Both the position numbers and the translations under genes were made by a program. Positions 16,907 through 24,484 of a stretch of 64,000 nucleotides of DNA are shown piece by piece. Numbering within the stretch: the first letter of the stretch is position 1; every line of letters starts with the position of its first letter. Source of the stretch: Fontibacterium medardense (GTDB taxonomy: Bacteria > Pseudomonadota > Alphaproteobacteria > Pelagibacterales > Pelagibacteraceae); assembly GCA_965235075.1 (NCBI GenBank), contig OZ249404.1, forward strand, positions 868,001 through 932,000. Reading direction: 5' to 3'. The notes beneath the pieces are model-generated. The model saw nothing but the letters and a program-made list of their open reading frames with translations. It was not told the origin of the DNA and did no database searches.

Positions 16907-17428
16907 ATGGACAGTTTTGAATTTAATAAAATTGCTGCAGCAGTACTAGTTGTTGCTTTATTAGTAATTGGTTTAAATCAAATTGCAGATTCTATTTATC
17001 GTGTAAAAAAACCTGAGACTCAAGGTTACAAAATTGAAGGTGTAGCAGAAACAAAATCTACTGCTAAAGATGAAGTAAAAAAAGAAGAAAAATTAGCCGA
17101 TATAAAAGTTTTATTAGCAACAGCAAATGTTGGGGCTGGCGAAAATGTATTTAAGAAATGTGCAGCTTGTCACACTAATGTAAGTGGGGGTGCATCAAAG
17201 ATTGGCCCTCCTATGTGGGGTATTGTTGGTAAAAAATCTGGTTCACATCCAGAGTTTAAATACTCATCCGCACTCGCCGCTCATGGCAAGGCTTGGTCAG
17301 TTGAAGAGCTAAACGCGTTTTTATATAAGCCAGCTGATTATATTAAAGGAACTAAAATGGCTTTTGCTGGTATTGCAAAAGATGAAGAGAGAGCAAATCT
17401 AATTGCATATTTAAGTACGCTTAAATAG
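16907..17428 (+). CDS. Membrane-anchored cytochrome c (CycM-like)
   Basis: The 173-residue protein has an uncleaved N-terminal anchor helix (about 8-27), a Lys/Glu-rich linker (about 34-65), and a class I cytochrome c domain. The heme site is CAACH (85-89), followed by GPPMWGIVGKKSG, and the sixth ligand is probably the Met in GTKMAF (about 150). This matches alphaproteobacterial CycM, a membrane-bound electron carrier to a terminal oxidase, related to mitochondrial cytochrome c. TATAAA at 16889-16894 is a possible -10 element. An AmpG-like gene follows after 42 bases. Confidence 0.92.
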   Translation: MDSFEFNKIAAAVLVVALLVIGLNQIADSIYRVKKPETQGYKIEGVAETKSTAKDEVKKEEKLADIKVLLATANVGAGENVFKKCAACHTNVSGGASKIGPPMWGIVGKKSGSHPEFKYSSALAAHGKAWSVEELNAFLYKPADYIKGTKMAFAGIAKDEERANLIAYLSTLK

Positions 17429-17470
17429 TTTCCTTTATATTCTTTATAAAAAAAAATAAATTATTTGTTA

Positions 17471-18946
17471 ATGAGATTTTCTTATTTAAGTCCACTTTTA
17501 AATCCTACATCATTAAGAATGTTATTTCTTGGTTTCGCGGCAGGTCTACCTATTCTTCTAATTTTTTCTACATTATCTGTTTGGTTATTTAAAGCTGGAG
17601 TAAATAGAGCGACTATAACTTTATTCAGTTGGGTGGGTTTTGCATATTCTTTTAAATTTATTTGGACGCCTATAGTTGATAATTTAAAATTACCAATACT
17701 AGGAAAGTTAGGGCATAGACGAAGTTGGCTGCTGTTGTCTCAATTAATGATAATCTTTTCATTAATTTTTATTTCTTTTACAGATCCAAAAACTTCTCTG
17801 CTATGTACAGCAATTGCTGCAATATTTATTGCTTTCTCAAGCGCAACTCAAGACATCGTACTAGATGCCTTTAGAATTGAGTGTGCCTCAAAAAGGTTAC
17901 AAGGGGCTTTATCTTCGATGTATTTAACTGGTTACCGTATAGCAATGATTGTTGCTGGAGCTGGGAGTTTATGGATTGCATCATTCTTAGGTACTGAAAT
18001 TTATAATCAAAAAGTATGGCAACAAGTTTATCAAATAATGGCTTTGCTTATGCTATTTGGAGTCCTGACTGTTTTCTATTCTTCTGAACCAAAAGTAAAA
18101 AGAAATATTGAAAAAAAATCTAATCAAAAAATTAAATTCTTTATTACTTTTTTAGCTTCTCTCGCAGGATTTATTTTATGCTATTTATATTTTAAAGATT
18201 TATTTGATAGCAAAGACCCTCTTGTTAGTTTTTTTAATGAATTTATTAAAATTATTTTTTGCTTTCTAACATTTGCTTTAATTATATTTTTATTAATCAA
18301 AATAAAATTTATTAACAAAGAATCTGCAAAAAATGCTTATGCAAAACCTGTTTTAGATTTTCTAAATAGATATGGTTCAAAAGCAACATCAATTCTACTT
18401 TTAATAGGCTTGTATAGAATTTCAGATGTAGTCTTAGGTGTGATGGCAAATGTTTTTTACATTGAGAAGGGTTTTTCAGTTGCCGAAATAGCTACTTATT
18501 CAAAATTCTTTGGAACTGTAGCTACTATTATTGGTGGCGTTATTGGGGGTCTTGCCTCAGTTCATTTAGGTGTAATGAGATCTTTATTTATTGGAGCATT
18601 AATTTCGGCATTAAGTAATCTATTATTTGCTTGGTTAGCTCTCATTGCAGCCGATGTTAAAATTTTAGCCTTTGTCATTACCGCTGACAACATTGCGAGC
18701 GGTTTTGCAGGAGCTACATTTATAGTTTATCTTTCAGCGCTAACTTCAATAAAATTTACCGCTACCCAATATGCACTTTTTAGTTCGGCAATGTTATTTT
18801 TGCCAAAACTCATAGCAGGTTATGCAGGTGGTTTAGTAAACTTATTTGGGTATTCAACATTCTTCATATTTACTGCAATCATTGGAGTTCCGGTTCTGTT
18901 GCTAATTATGTGGATAAACAAAACAATTAAAATAAATAAAAAATGA
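17471..18946 (+). CDS. AmpG-like muropeptide permease (MFS)
   Basis: This is a 491-residue MFS membrane protein with 12-14 hydrophobic segments. The N-terminus LRMLFLGFAAGLPILLIFSTLSVWLFKAGV, seen as shorter pieces, and FSWVGFAYSFKFIWTPIVDNL, SATQDIVLDAFRIE are typical of AmpG, which imports anhydro-muropeptides for cell-wall recycling. The middle carries an extra hydrophobic pair around residues 225-280. I start at ATG 17471; a TTG two codons upstream is less likely. It overlaps the EF-hand gene by four bases. Confidence 0.87.
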   Translation: MRFSYLSPLLNPTSLRMLFLGFAAGLPILLIFSTLSVWLFKAGVNRATITLFSWVGFAYSFKFIWTPIVDNLKLPILGKLGHRRSWLLLSQLMIIFSLIFISFTDPKTSLLCTAIAAIFIAFSSATQDIVLDAFRIECASKRLQGALSSMYLTGYRIAMIVAGAGSLWIASFLGTEIYNQKVWQQVYQIMALLMLFGVLTVFYSSEPKVKRNIEKKSNQKIKFFITFLASLAGFILCYLYFKDLFDSKDPLVSFFNEFIKIIFCFLTFALIIFLLIKIKFINKESAKNAYAKPVLDFLNRYGSKATSILLLIGLYRISDVVLGVMANVFYIEKGFSVAEIATYSKFFGTVATIIGGVIGGLASVHLGVMRSLFIGALISALSNLLFAWLALIAADVKILAFVITADNIASGFAGATFIVYLSALTSIKFTATQYALFSSAMLFLPKLIAGYAGGLVNLFGYSTFFIFTAIIGVPVLLLIMWINKTIKINKK

Positions 18947-19335
18947 TTTACAGAAATAACATTGGGGCATATACCTCGCTTGTGAAAAAAATATTATTAT
19001 CTACTATTTTAGCTCTGCTAATCTGCAATACAGTTTCTGCTCAAAACTCTCCTTTTCCATTAAAGAGACAAAATTATTTAGACGCAAATAAAAAGGAGCT
19101 AGAAAAAATATTTAACAGCATAGACAAAGACAGTGATGGAAAAATTACAAAAGATGAGTTTTATGCAAATCCCTTAAAAGATGCTGCAACAAGATTCGAT
19201 AATACTGACACAAACAAAGATGGCACTGTTACTCTAGAAGAAGAAAATGCAGCAATTGCTAAATTAAAAAAACTCGAAGCTGACGCTAAAAAGAAACAAG
19301 CTGAACAAAAAAAAGATCCAGCTCCTAAAAAATAA
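18943..19335 (+). CDS. Exported EF-hand calcium-binding protein
   Basis: The 130-residue product has a signal peptide (KKILLSTILALLICNTVSA, cleavage expected near residue 33) followed by two EF-hand loops. The first is DKDSDGKITKDEF (about 61-73) and the second is DTNKDGTVTLEEE (about 87-99). A Lys-rich tail ends in PAPKK. It probably binds calcium in the periplasm; its partner is unknown. The ATG at 18943 overlaps the upstream stop as ATGA. A GTG at 18982 would start right at the signal peptide and is a reasonable alternative. Confidence 0.82.
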   Translation: MIYRNNIGAYTSLVKKILLSTILALLICNTVSAQNSPFPLKRQNYLDANKKELEKIFNSIDKDSDGKITKDEFYANPLKDAATRFDNTDTNKDGTVTLEEENAAIAKLKKLEADAKKKQAEQKKDPAPKK

Positions 19336-19360
19336 TTTAATCCAAAAATATATTTTAGTT

Positions 19361-19380
19361 ATAACGGAAATATCTGTTAT
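19361..19380 (+). terminator. Weak hairpin after the EF-hand gene
   Basis: ATAACGGA and TCTGTTAT can form an 8-bp stem (one G-U pair) with loop AATA. It lies 26 bases after the EF-hand stop, and only a short T-rich stretch follows. It may be a weak terminator or a leader structure for the next gene. Confidence 0.35.
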
Positions 19381-19403
19381 TATTCCAAAGGATTTACAAG
19401 ATT

Positions 19404-20150
19404 ATGTTGCTTACAGTTAAAAGTCCCATTGCAAATATTTATAATAATAATAAAAAATCTGAGATTGTTACCCAAATTCTTCTAGGGGAAAATTTTATTA
19501 CTCAAAATAAATTTGGAAAATTTTTCAAAGGATATAAAGCGTATGACAAATACGAGGGGTTTATTGAAGCAAAAGATTTGCATTTAGATAAAAGAAAAAA
19601 AACACATAAAATTATCTCTAAGGAATGCAACCTATATAAAAAACCAAATAACAAATATAAAACAAATAAAAAAATATTTTTTAATTCAAAAATATCTATT
19701 TTGGATAATAAGAATAATTTTATTCAAACAACAGTTGGATGGATTTTAAAAAAAAATGCTAAACCTTTAAATTTTAAAACAAAACATTTTCTAGATAATG
19801 TTAAATTATATCTTAATACAAAATACCTATGGGGCGGCAATAGTCCTGAAGGACTAGATTGTTCTGCCTTAGTGCAAGAGTTGTTAAAATTTAACAATAT
19901 ATATAGTCCGCGTGATTCAAAGGATCAAAAAAAGTTTTTTAAAAAAGAAATTTCTCTCAAAAAAATTAAAAAGGGAGATTTGTTATTTTGGAAAGGGCAC
20001 GTTGCAATTGCATTAAATAATAAAAAATTGGTACATGCTTTTGGGGCTAGAAAAAAAGTAGTTATGATGGGAATAAAAGAAACTATTAAAAAAATATATT
20101 CAAAATCTAAATTGCCACTATTGTGTGTTAAGCGTATTAAAAATTTATAA
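19404..20150 (+). CDS. NlpC/P60 family cell-wall peptidase with N-terminal SH3-like region
   Basis: The 248-residue protein has an N-terminal half (about 1-120) that resembles two bacterial SH3-like repeats, then an NlpC/P60 cysteine-peptidase domain. The catalytic residues are visible: C153 in GLDCSALVQ, H199 in KGHVAIAL, and a third polar residue, H211 in LVHAFG. NlpC/P60 enzymes cut D-Glu to diaminopimelate bonds in peptidoglycan peptides. No signal peptide is seen, so a cytoplasmic dipeptidyl-peptidase role in wall recycling, next to the AmpG-like permease, is a reasonable inference. Confidence 0.87.
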   Translation: MLLTVKSPIANIYNNNKKSEIVTQILLGENFITQNKFGKFFKGYKAYDKYEGFIEAKDLHLDKRKKTHKIISKECNLYKKPNNKYKTNKKIFFNSKISILDNKNNFIQTTVGWILKKNAKPLNFKTKHFLDNVKLYLNTKYLWGGNSPEGLDCSALVQELLKFNNIYSPRDSKDQKKFFKKEISLKKIKKGDLLFWKGHVAIALNNKKLVHAFGARKKVVMMGIKETIKKIYSKSKLPLLCVKRIKNL

Positions 20151-20177
20151 TTAAAAATATTTACAAAAATGAGAACA

Positions 20178-20253
20178 TTTTTTCGAGTGATTCGGTCATA
20201 TTTTATGCCTGCTTTGTTCTTGGCTCATAACAACAGGTAGTATCTCGAAAAAA
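20178..20253 (+). other. Unexplained structured intergenic element before the helicase
   Basis: TTTTTTCGAG (20178-20187) and CTCGAAAAAA (20244-20253) are perfect 10-base inverted arms. Inside, CCTGCTTTGTT and AACAACAGG can form a second, imperfect stem. The region is less AT-rich than other gaps here. It also holds a 23-codon ORF (ATG 20169 to TAG 20240). It could be a leader RNA of the helicase gene, a small RNA with a terminator-like base, or a tiny peptide gene. I recognise no known RNA family. Confidence 0.4.
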
Positions 20254-20267
20254 ATTTAATACTAAAA

Positions 20268-22769
20268 ATGTCTTTACTAGAAAAAAAAATTATTGCTGTT
20301 CTTGGTCCCACAAATACCGGCAAAACTCATTTTGCAATTGAAAGAATGCTTCAGTTTGGATCTGGAATTATTGGATTACCGCTTCGCTTACTTGCAAGAG
20401 AAGTTTATGAAAAATGTATTCAAAAAGTTGGTGCAGAAAAAGTTGCTCTAATAACTGGTGAAGAAAAAATTATTCCACCGTACGCAGATTATTTTTTATG
20501 CACAGTTGAATCTATGCCTCTCGATATTAATGCCGAGTTTGTGGCAATAGATGAAATTCAAATGTGCGCTGATCCAGAAAGAGGTCATATCTTTACTGAT
20601 CGTTTATTAAATATGCGAGGAGATAAATTAACAATGTTTCTCGGTTCTAACATTATGCAAAATATAATACAAAAATTTGTTCCTGAAGTTGAATTTATAT
20701 TTAAAGAAAGATTTTCTAAACTTTCTTACTCTGGTCATAAAAAAATTTCTAGACTTCCTGGTCGAACGGCAATTATCGCTTTTTCTGTTGATGAAGTTTA
20801 TGCCCTTGCAGAATTTGTTAGAAGACAAAGAGGTGGAGCGGCAATTGTTATGGGATCTTTGAGTCCTAAAACAAGGAATGCTCAAGTTGAATTATATCAA
20901 TCTGGTGATGTTGATTTTCTTGTTGCAACAGATGCCATTGGAATGGGAATTAATATGGATATTGATCACATCAGCTTTAACAATCTAAATAAGTTTGATG
21001 GAAGAAGAAACAGACATCTTCGACTAACAGAAATAGGGCAGATAGCAGGGAGAGCCGGTAGATATATGAATGATGGAACTTTTGGTATTACAGGGAAATG
21101 TGATGAATTAAGTCCTGAGCAAATAGACAAATTAGAAAATCATAAGTTTGATAGCGTTATAAATATTTATTGGAGAAATTCTAATTTAGATTTTTCAAAC
21201 ATAGAAAGTTTATTGAATAGCCTTGATCAGAAACCTTATGATTATAGTCTTTTAAGAAACAAAGATCTGTTAGATGAAAACGTATTAAAAACTTTAATAG
21301 TAAAAAATAATCAAATTAAAACTGATTATAAAAACAACAATCTGTCTACTTTATGGGAGTGTTGTCAGATACCAGATTTTACAAAAAGTTCCTACAATGA
21401 GCACATTGATATTGTTAGAAAAGTCTTTGAATTTTTAGTTTCTGATAAGGGAAAAATACCTAATGAATGGATGCGCGCACAATTAAATGGTCTTGATAAT
21501 GAATCTGGAAATATTGATACGATTGCAAACAGAATCTCGTATGTAAGAACTTGGGCCTATGTTTCTTATAAAAAAAATTGGGTTGAAAATAGTGATTATT
21601 GGATAGCTAAAACAAAAGATATTGAAGATAAACTTTCTGCAAAATTACATGAAGAATTATCAAAAAGTTTTATTGATAGAAGAATAAGTATTCTCTCTAA
21701 ACACTTAAAACAAGATGCAAAATTAGAAACTAAAATCTCAGAAAAAGATGAGGTAATTATTGATAAACAATTTATTGGTACCATTAAAGGTTTAAGACTT
21801 AACTTAGATTTTTCAAGCACCGCTCTACAAACAGATATAAAATCTATAAAGAAGGCTGCTCGTCAGGGAGTTGTGGAAGAATTAAAAAAAAGAATTAATA
21901 ATATTGTTAAAGAAAATATTGAATCTGCAGCACTTCAATTAAAAGAAGATTTTAAAATATTCTGGAAAGAAAACCCTATAGCGACAATTATTCCTGGAAA
22001 AGATTATTTAAACCCCAAAATAAAACTATTAATTGATGACTCTTTAGATGTGGATGAACAAAGTGAATTAAAAAATTATTTAGAAAAGTGGATTGATAAA
22101 GAAAAAAATCTTCACCTTAAAGATCTAATAAAAACTTCAAAAATTAATTTAGAAAACAGCTATGCTCGAGCTTTATGTTTTAGATTGTTTGAAAACCATG
22201 GAGTATTAAAAAGATTAGATGCCGAAGATTTACTGAAGAACCTGGATAAAGATCAAAGAGCTAGTATTAAAAAAATTGGAATTAAAATTGGAAGATACCA
22301 CATCTATCAACCTCTTATGATCAAGCCAAAAGCTGTAAGCTTAAAAATAATTCTTTGGAATTGTTTTAATAATAAAACTCAAATAGAGAAGTGTCCCACT
22401 TTTGGATTAAATTTTTTAAAAAATTTTGAAACAAAAAATAAAGAATTTTTATTAATATGTGGATTTGAAACTTTTGAAAATTATATTGTCAGAGTTGATA
22501 TATTAGAAAAACTTTTTATAAAAATCTTAAGCTCAACAAATAATAATCAATTCTCTATATCCTCTGAAATGCTTAATCTTCTAGGGTGCGGAAAAGAAGA
22601 TTTTGAAAAATTATTAAAATTAATGAGCTATAAAAAAATAGATAAAGACAAGGATATATTTAGTTATGATTTCAAAGGTAAAGATAAGAAAAAGATTAAA
22701 AAAGATAATGTTAAAAAAAATATAAATAACCCCTTTGCTTCTCTAAAGAATTTATCTTTAAACAATTAA
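20268..22769 (+). CDS. Suv3-type ATP-dependent RNA helicase
   Basis: This 833-residue superfamily 2 helicase resembles mitochondrial Suv3, a degradosome helicase, and its alphaproteobacterial relatives. Motif I is GPTNTGKTH (13-21), motif II is DEIQM (95-99), and the second RecA-like domain has ATDAIGMGINMDI and motif VI QIAGRAGR (near residue 262). The C-terminal 500 residues are poorly conserved and include a helical domain; the far end is Lys/Asn-rich. In other alphaproteobacteria the helicase is followed by an S4-domain gene, then ferredoxin and carD. Here the S4 gene is missing and ferredoxin follows directly. Confidence 0.9.
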   Translation: MSLLEKKIIAVLGPTNTGKTHFAIERMLQFGSGIIGLPLRLLAREVYEKCIQKVGAEKVALITGEEKIIPPYADYFLCTVESMPLDINAEFVAIDEIQMCADPERGHIFTDRLLNMRGDKLTMFLGSNIMQNIIQKFVPEVEFIFKERFSKLSYSGHKKISRLPGRTAIIAFSVDEVYALAEFVRRQRGGAAIVMGSLSPKTRNAQVELYQSGDVDFLVATDAIGMGINMDIDHISFNNLNKFDGRRNRHLRLTEIGQIAGRAGRYMNDGTFGITGKCDELSPEQIDKLENHKFDSVINIYWRNSNLDFSNIESLLNSLDQKPYDYSLLRNKDLLDENVLKTLIVKNNQIKTDYKNNNLSTLWECCQIPDFTKSSYNEHIDIVRKVFEFLVSDKGKIPNEWMRAQLNGLDNESGNIDTIANRISYVRTWAYVSYKKNWVENSDYWIAKTKDIEDKLSAKLHEELSKSFIDRRISILSKHLKQDAKLETKISEKDEVIIDKQFIGTIKGLRLNLDFSSTALQTDIKSIKKAARQGVVEELKKRINNIVKENIESAALQLKEDFKIFWKENPIATIIPGKDYLNPKIKLLIDDSLDVDEQSELKNYLEKWIDKEKNLHLKDLIKTSKINLENSYARALCFRLFENHGVLKRLDAEDLLKNLDKDQRASIKKIGIKIGRYHIYQPLMIKPKAVSLKIILWNCFNNKTQIEKCPTFGLNFLKNFETKNKEFLLICGFETFENYIVRVDILEKLFIKILSSTNNNQFSISSEMLNLLGCGKEDFEKLLKLMSYKKIDKDKDIFSYDFKGKDKKKIKKDNVKKNINNPFASLKNLSLNN

Positions 22770-22837
22770 ATAATGCTATGTATTTTTAAAGATAATAATA
22801 ATATTATTAAAAATAATTTATTCTTATAAAATAATAA

Positions 22838-23179
22838 ATGACATACGTAGTGAATGACAATTGTGTTAAATGCAAACTAACTGATTGCGTTGAAGTCTGT
22901 CCTGTAGATTGTTTTTATGAGGGCGAAAATATGTTGGTTATTAATCCAGATGAATGCATTGATTGTGGTGTTTGCGAACCAGAATGTCCTATCAACGCTA
23001 TCGAACCAGACACAAATAAAAATACTGAAAAGTTAGTAATATTAAATAAAGAGATGTCTGCAAAATGGCCTAATATTAATAAAAAAAAAGATCCACTGCC
23101 TGATGCAGATAAATTTAAAAATATACCTAACAAACTTGAAAAGTACTTTAGCGATAAACCTGGCACAGGTAATAAATAA
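22838..23179 (+). CDS. fdxA: 7Fe ferredoxin (3Fe-4S plus 4Fe-4S)
   Basis: The 113-residue protein has cysteines at 9, 12, 17, 21, 25, 40, 43, 46 and 50. Shifted by one, these match Azotobacter ferredoxin I, where the equivalents of 9, 17 and 50 bind the 3Fe-4S cluster and 21, 40, 43 and 46 bind the 4Fe-4S cluster. The motifs CPVDCFYEG and CIDCGVCEPECP are clear. The C-terminal 55 residues are charged, as in FdxA. It transfers electrons in the cytoplasm; the partner is unknown. It sits between the Suv3-type helicase and carD, a conserved alphaproteobacterial order. Confidence 0.94.
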   Translation: MTYVVNDNCVKCKLTDCVEVCPVDCFYEGENMLVINPDECIDCGVCEPECPINAIEPDTNKNTEKLVILNKEMSAKWPNINKKKDPLPDADKFKNIPNKLEKYFSDKPGTGNK

Positions 23180-23223
23180 TCTTGTAAGCTTGTATTAACT
23201 ATTCGGATGCTATATTAAGCGCC

Positions 23224-24042
23224 ATGGAATTTCTAAAAAAAATCATGAAGAATAAAAAATCCCAGGATAAGAAAAAAGAATCAAATATTAAAAAAAACAA
23301 AAAAATTAAATTAGAAAAAAAACCATTAAAAAAAGAAATTCCTAAAAAAGAAAGTCAAAAAAAAGAAAAGCCTCCTATTGAAATTAAACCTAAAGGAAAA
23401 CGCGGAAGACCTAAAAATCCAGAAACAAAAAAAATTGCACAACAGACGACATCAGAGCAAAAACCTTTAACAGCCTCTCAAAATGCTGCTGCTGAAATTA
23501 TAATTACAAAAGTTGCAAAACAAGAATCTGATAAAAAAATTTATAAAGTTAAAGATCATGTTATTTATCCAAAACATGGTGTTGGTCAAATTGTTGCTAT
23601 TGAAAGTAGTGTGATTGCTGACATTGAAATGACTTATTATAAAATTCAGGTAACTAAAGATAAATTAATTTTAACAATTCCTGTTAATCAACAAGGAAAC
23701 TTAAGACCTATATCAAGCGTAAACCAAATTAATAAAGCGATATCAATCTTGAAAGGGAAACCAAAAATTAGAAGAACTATGTGGAGCAGAAGAGCTCAGG
23801 AATACGATCAAAAAATAAATTCTGGTGAAATTTATCAAATTGCAGAGGTAGTAAGAGATTTAAATAAAAATAGTGAAATTCCAGTTGATCAATCTTATAG
23901 CGAAAGACAATTATTCGAAAAAGCCTATGATCGTTTGTTAGGAGAGGTTGCTATCGGAATGCAACTTACTAATGAGGATGCCAAAAAGAAATTAGATAAA
24001 GCTCTTGGTAAGAAAGAAACTGTAACTGCAGAGCCTATATAA
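23224..24042 (+). CDS. carD: CarD-family transcription regulator with Lys-rich AT-hook N-terminal extension
   Basis: CarD/CdnL proteins bind RNA polymerase beta and stabilise open promoter complexes. The CarD domain begins near residue 106 (YKVKDHVIYPKHGVGQIVAIE) and extends through the basic MWSRRAQEYDQKI region (about 179-191) to the C-terminal helices ending near 260. The first ~100 residues are unusual: very Lys-rich and containing an AT-hook-like core, KRGRPKNP, at 59-66. Plain CdnL proteins are about 160-190 residues, so this 272-residue form is extended. A bidirectional terminator follows directly. Confidence 0.9.
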   Translation: MEFLKKIMKNKKSQDKKKESNIKKNKKIKLEKKPLKKEIPKKESQKKEKPPIEIKPKGKRGRPKNPETKKIAQQTTSEQKPLTASQNAAAEIIITKVAKQESDKKIYKVKDHVIYPKHGVGQIVAIESSVIADIEMTYYKIQVTKDKLILTIPVNQQGNLRPISSVNQINKAISILKGKPKIRRTMWSRRAQEYDQKINSGEIYQIAEVVRDLNKNSEIPVDQSYSERQLFEKAYDRLLGEVAIGMQLTNEDAKKKLDKALGKKETVTAEPI

Positions 24043-24046
24043 AAAA

Positions 24047-24078
24047 AACGCCCTTCAAAAAATTTGAAGAGCGTTTTT
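24047..24078. terminator. Bidirectional intrinsic terminator between carD and the tiny basic gene
   Basis: A hairpin with ACGC, then CTTCAAA pairing TTTGAAG, closed by GCGT, is flanked by an A run on the left and a T run on the right. It can therefore end transcription from both strands: carD from the left and the 32-residue gene from the right. Confidence 0.85.
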
Positions 24079-24094
24079 CTTGAAAACTAAAAAA

Positions 24095-24193
24095 CTATCT
24101 TCTTCTTTTTTTTGCTTTCTTAGCTGGCTTTCTTCTTTTAGAAGATTTTCTCTTCTTAGAAGTTTTTTTAGCTGCTTTTCTTTTTTTAGCCAT
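24095..24193 (-). CDS. Tiny, highly basic protein (32 aa), possibly nucleic-acid binding
   Basis: The ORF starts with ATG at 24193 after a strong ribosome-binding site (GGGAG, seven bases upstream) and ends with TAG at 24095. The product has 14 Lys and 7 Arg among 32 residues; the rest are mostly Ala and Ser, with one Pro. It begins MAKKRKAAKKTSKKRK and ends KKRRR. The composition recalls histone-H1-like tails and very basic ribosomal or nucleoid proteins. I cannot assign a family. It has its own candidate promoter and 5' palindrome and shares a terminator with carD, which supports a real gene. Confidence 0.72.
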   Translation of the reverse strand: MAKKRKAAKKTSKKRKSSKRRKPAKKAKKRRR

Positions 24194-24216
24194 TTTTTTC
24201 TCCCGTTACGTTAATG

Positions 24217-24239
24217 ATCACTTAAATAATTTAAGTGAT
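24217..24239. repeat. 23-bp near-perfect palindrome upstream of the tiny basic gene
   Basis: ATCACTTAAAT and ATTTAAGTGAT are perfect 11-base inverted arms around a single A, 24 bases upstream of the start codon at 24193. If transcription begins near 24247 it lies in the mRNA leader and could form a stem-loop. Otherwise it may be an operator. There is no T run after either arm, so it is not a standard terminator. Confidence 0.6.
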
Positions 24240-24253
24240 TCGCATTAAGAAAT

Positions 24254-24282
24254 ACTTAAAAACATATCGCCTACTAAGTCAA
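24254..24282 (-). promoter_or_regulatory. Candidate promoter for the tiny basic gene
   Basis: On the minus strand TTGACT (24277-24282) is followed after 17 bases by TTAAGT (24254-24259). The -10 is weak. Transcription would start near 24247, just before the 24217-24239 palindrome. Confidence 0.35.
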
Positions 24283-24405
24283 ATTGTTATTTTTGTACAA
24301 AATTTTTTAAAAATGAATTAATTTTTTTTGATTCAAATTTTATTGTTTTATAATAGTTTTTTAATATTTTTTTTGAGTTAAATATTATTTATATTTCATA
24401 TAAGT

Positions 24406-24482
24406 GCACTCGTAGCTCAGCTGGATAGAGTACAAGTTTCCTAAACTTGGTGTCAGAAGTTCGAATCTTCTCGAGTGCACCA
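24406..24482 (+). tRNA. tRNA-Arg (anticodon CCT)
   Basis: Acceptor stem GCACTCG pairs with CGAGTGC, with discriminator A and an encoded CCA at 24480-24482. The D arm starts TAGCTCAGCTGG. The anticodon stem CAAGT/ACTTG holds the loop TTCCTAA, giving CCU, which reads AGG arginine codons. The T loop is TTCGAAT. Confidence 0.96.
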
Positions 24483-24484
24483 AA

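Noticed and set aside
22781..22820. AT-rich inverted repeats between the helicase and ferredoxin genes
   Set aside because: They consist only of A and T runs with no stable GC pairs and no clear T tail, so I do not call a terminator.
24404..24482. tRNA-Arg(CCT) as an integration site
   Set aside because: The tRNA ends directly before the acyl-CoA synthetase gene, with no integrase, no duplicated tRNA end and no island.
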